This document shows positions 12,682 through 12,979 of a stretch of 12,979 nt of DNA, piece after piece. This DNA is from Nitrospinota bacterium. GTDB taxonomy: Bacteria; Nitrospinota; Nitrospinia; JACRGO01. The position numbers were made by a program, and so were the translations under genes. Position 1 is the first letter of the stretch. Each line of letters opens with the position of its first letter. Under the pieces are notes generated by a model. It saw only the letters and a program-made list of their open reading frames with translations. It searched no databases and had not been told where the DNA came from. The stretch is taken from positions 1-12,979 of the forward strand of contig JACRGO010000070.1 in NCBI GenBank assembly GCA_016212295.1, in the 5' to 3' direction.

Positions 12682-12979
12682 CACTGCTGTCCGGTTAAAA
12701 TTGTCCTAACATGCTCTAACATACTGTTTTTTAAAACAAAATAGTCGTTTTATGGGTGTTACCGACTTGAATTTTAAAATATGTCCCTTTATTCTCCCCC
12801 GCAGGATTATTTCTGAGGAGGAGAATTATGTACAGTGGTCAGCTTGTTTTTTCGCAGATAATGGATCACCTGCCGCTACATGCCTTTCGACGGTATGCGG
12901 CGCGTTACCAAGGCGAACGGTATGTAAAGGAGTTCCGCTGCCTGGATCAATATTTCGTCATGTCATTCGCCCAATTGAC
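12682..12979 (+). mobile_element. Left end of an IS4-type insertion sequence (continues past the window)
   Basis: The element is identified by its transposase start at 12828. The left boundary is placed at CACTGCTGTCCGGTTAAAA (12682-12700), which resembles the TTAACCGGACAG-type ends I associate with IS4 elements carrying a DUF4372 N-terminal domain. The right end and target duplication are outside the window, so the boundary is tentative. The ~130-bp leader contains repeated CTAACAT-like words (12705-12723). Confidence 0.6.
12828..12979 (+). CDS. IS4 family transposase, N-terminal part (runs off the right edge)
   Basis: ATG 12828 follows a strong Shine-Dalgarno GAGGAGGAG at about 6-bp spacing. 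The 50 complete codons read MYSGQLVFSQIMDHLPLHAF, then RRYAARYQGERYVKEFRC and LDQYFVMSFAQL. This is the N-terminal DUF4372 helical domain characteristic of one branch of IS4 transposases ('FSQLMDFLP...F...V..YGG...V..F.C.DQ...M.FAQL'). The DDE catalytic residues would lie downstream, outside the window, so intactness cannot be judged. Confidence 0.88.
   Translation, partial: MYSGQLVFSQIMDHLPLHAFRRYAARYQGERYVKEFRCLDQYFVMSFAQL

Noticed and set aside
1-12979. CRISPR arrays, tRNA or rRNA genes
   Set aside because: No regularly spaced repeats of CRISPR length, no tRNA T-loop signatures and no rRNA-like segments were seen.

Overview
The window reads as chromosomal DNA of a Gram-negative, mesophilic, moderately GC-rich bacterium. 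This is inferred from an RND-type tripartite efflux locus of the MdtB/MdtC type, which needs an outer membrane, plus a CstA transporter and a multi-domain 'fused MFS/spermidine synthase' membrane protein. Long intergenic gaps filled with short tandem repeats and REP-like palindromes suggest a repeat-tolerant environmental genome, for example a deltaproteobacterial, Nitrospinota or Nitrospirota-like lineage. I cannot fix the phylum from sequence alone.

Layout. At 1-88 a divergent regulatory region carries a strong leftward promoter, a perfect palindrome (probable operator) and a Shine-Dalgarno sequence for a gene leaving the left edge. At 89-2704 lies a decayed efflux locus. The adaptor gene keeps only its C-terminal ~55 residues. 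The RND permease keeps its N-terminal ~694 residues and, out of frame, its last ~69; about 270 codons in between are gone. At 2705-5005 lies a patch of small accessory genes: a membrane-anchored zinc-ribbon protein with a structured leader, a Rossmann/TIR-like domain protein behind a near-consensus promoter, and a very AT-rich DUF4258/YgiT-type toxin-antitoxin-like pair. After a repeat-bearing spacer comes cstA (5247-7289). It converges, with a 12-bp gap, on a 915-codon fused membrane-spermidine-synthase-TPR gene (7302-10049, minus strand).

From 10050 to 11434 the DNA is mostly non-coding and rich in inverted repeats, including a perfect 42-bp inverted repeat inside a 332-bp nested palindrome, with one small well-initiated unknown gene (10606-10896, minus). 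A polytopic membrane protein with LDE/IHE motifs follows (11435-12298, minus). The right end holds a 48-bp inverted-repeat element, a copy of the tandem repeat found at 2701, and the left end of an IS4-type element with the start of its transposase (12828 to the edge).

The genes do not form one pathway. The clear functional units are the broken efflux system, the antitoxin/toxin-like pair, and the CstA nutrient transporter. The most notable unexplained content is (i) the Rossmann/TIR-like protein in the accessory patch and (ii) the recurring 7-10-nt tandem repeats and REP-like palindromes that occupy nearly every intergenic gap.
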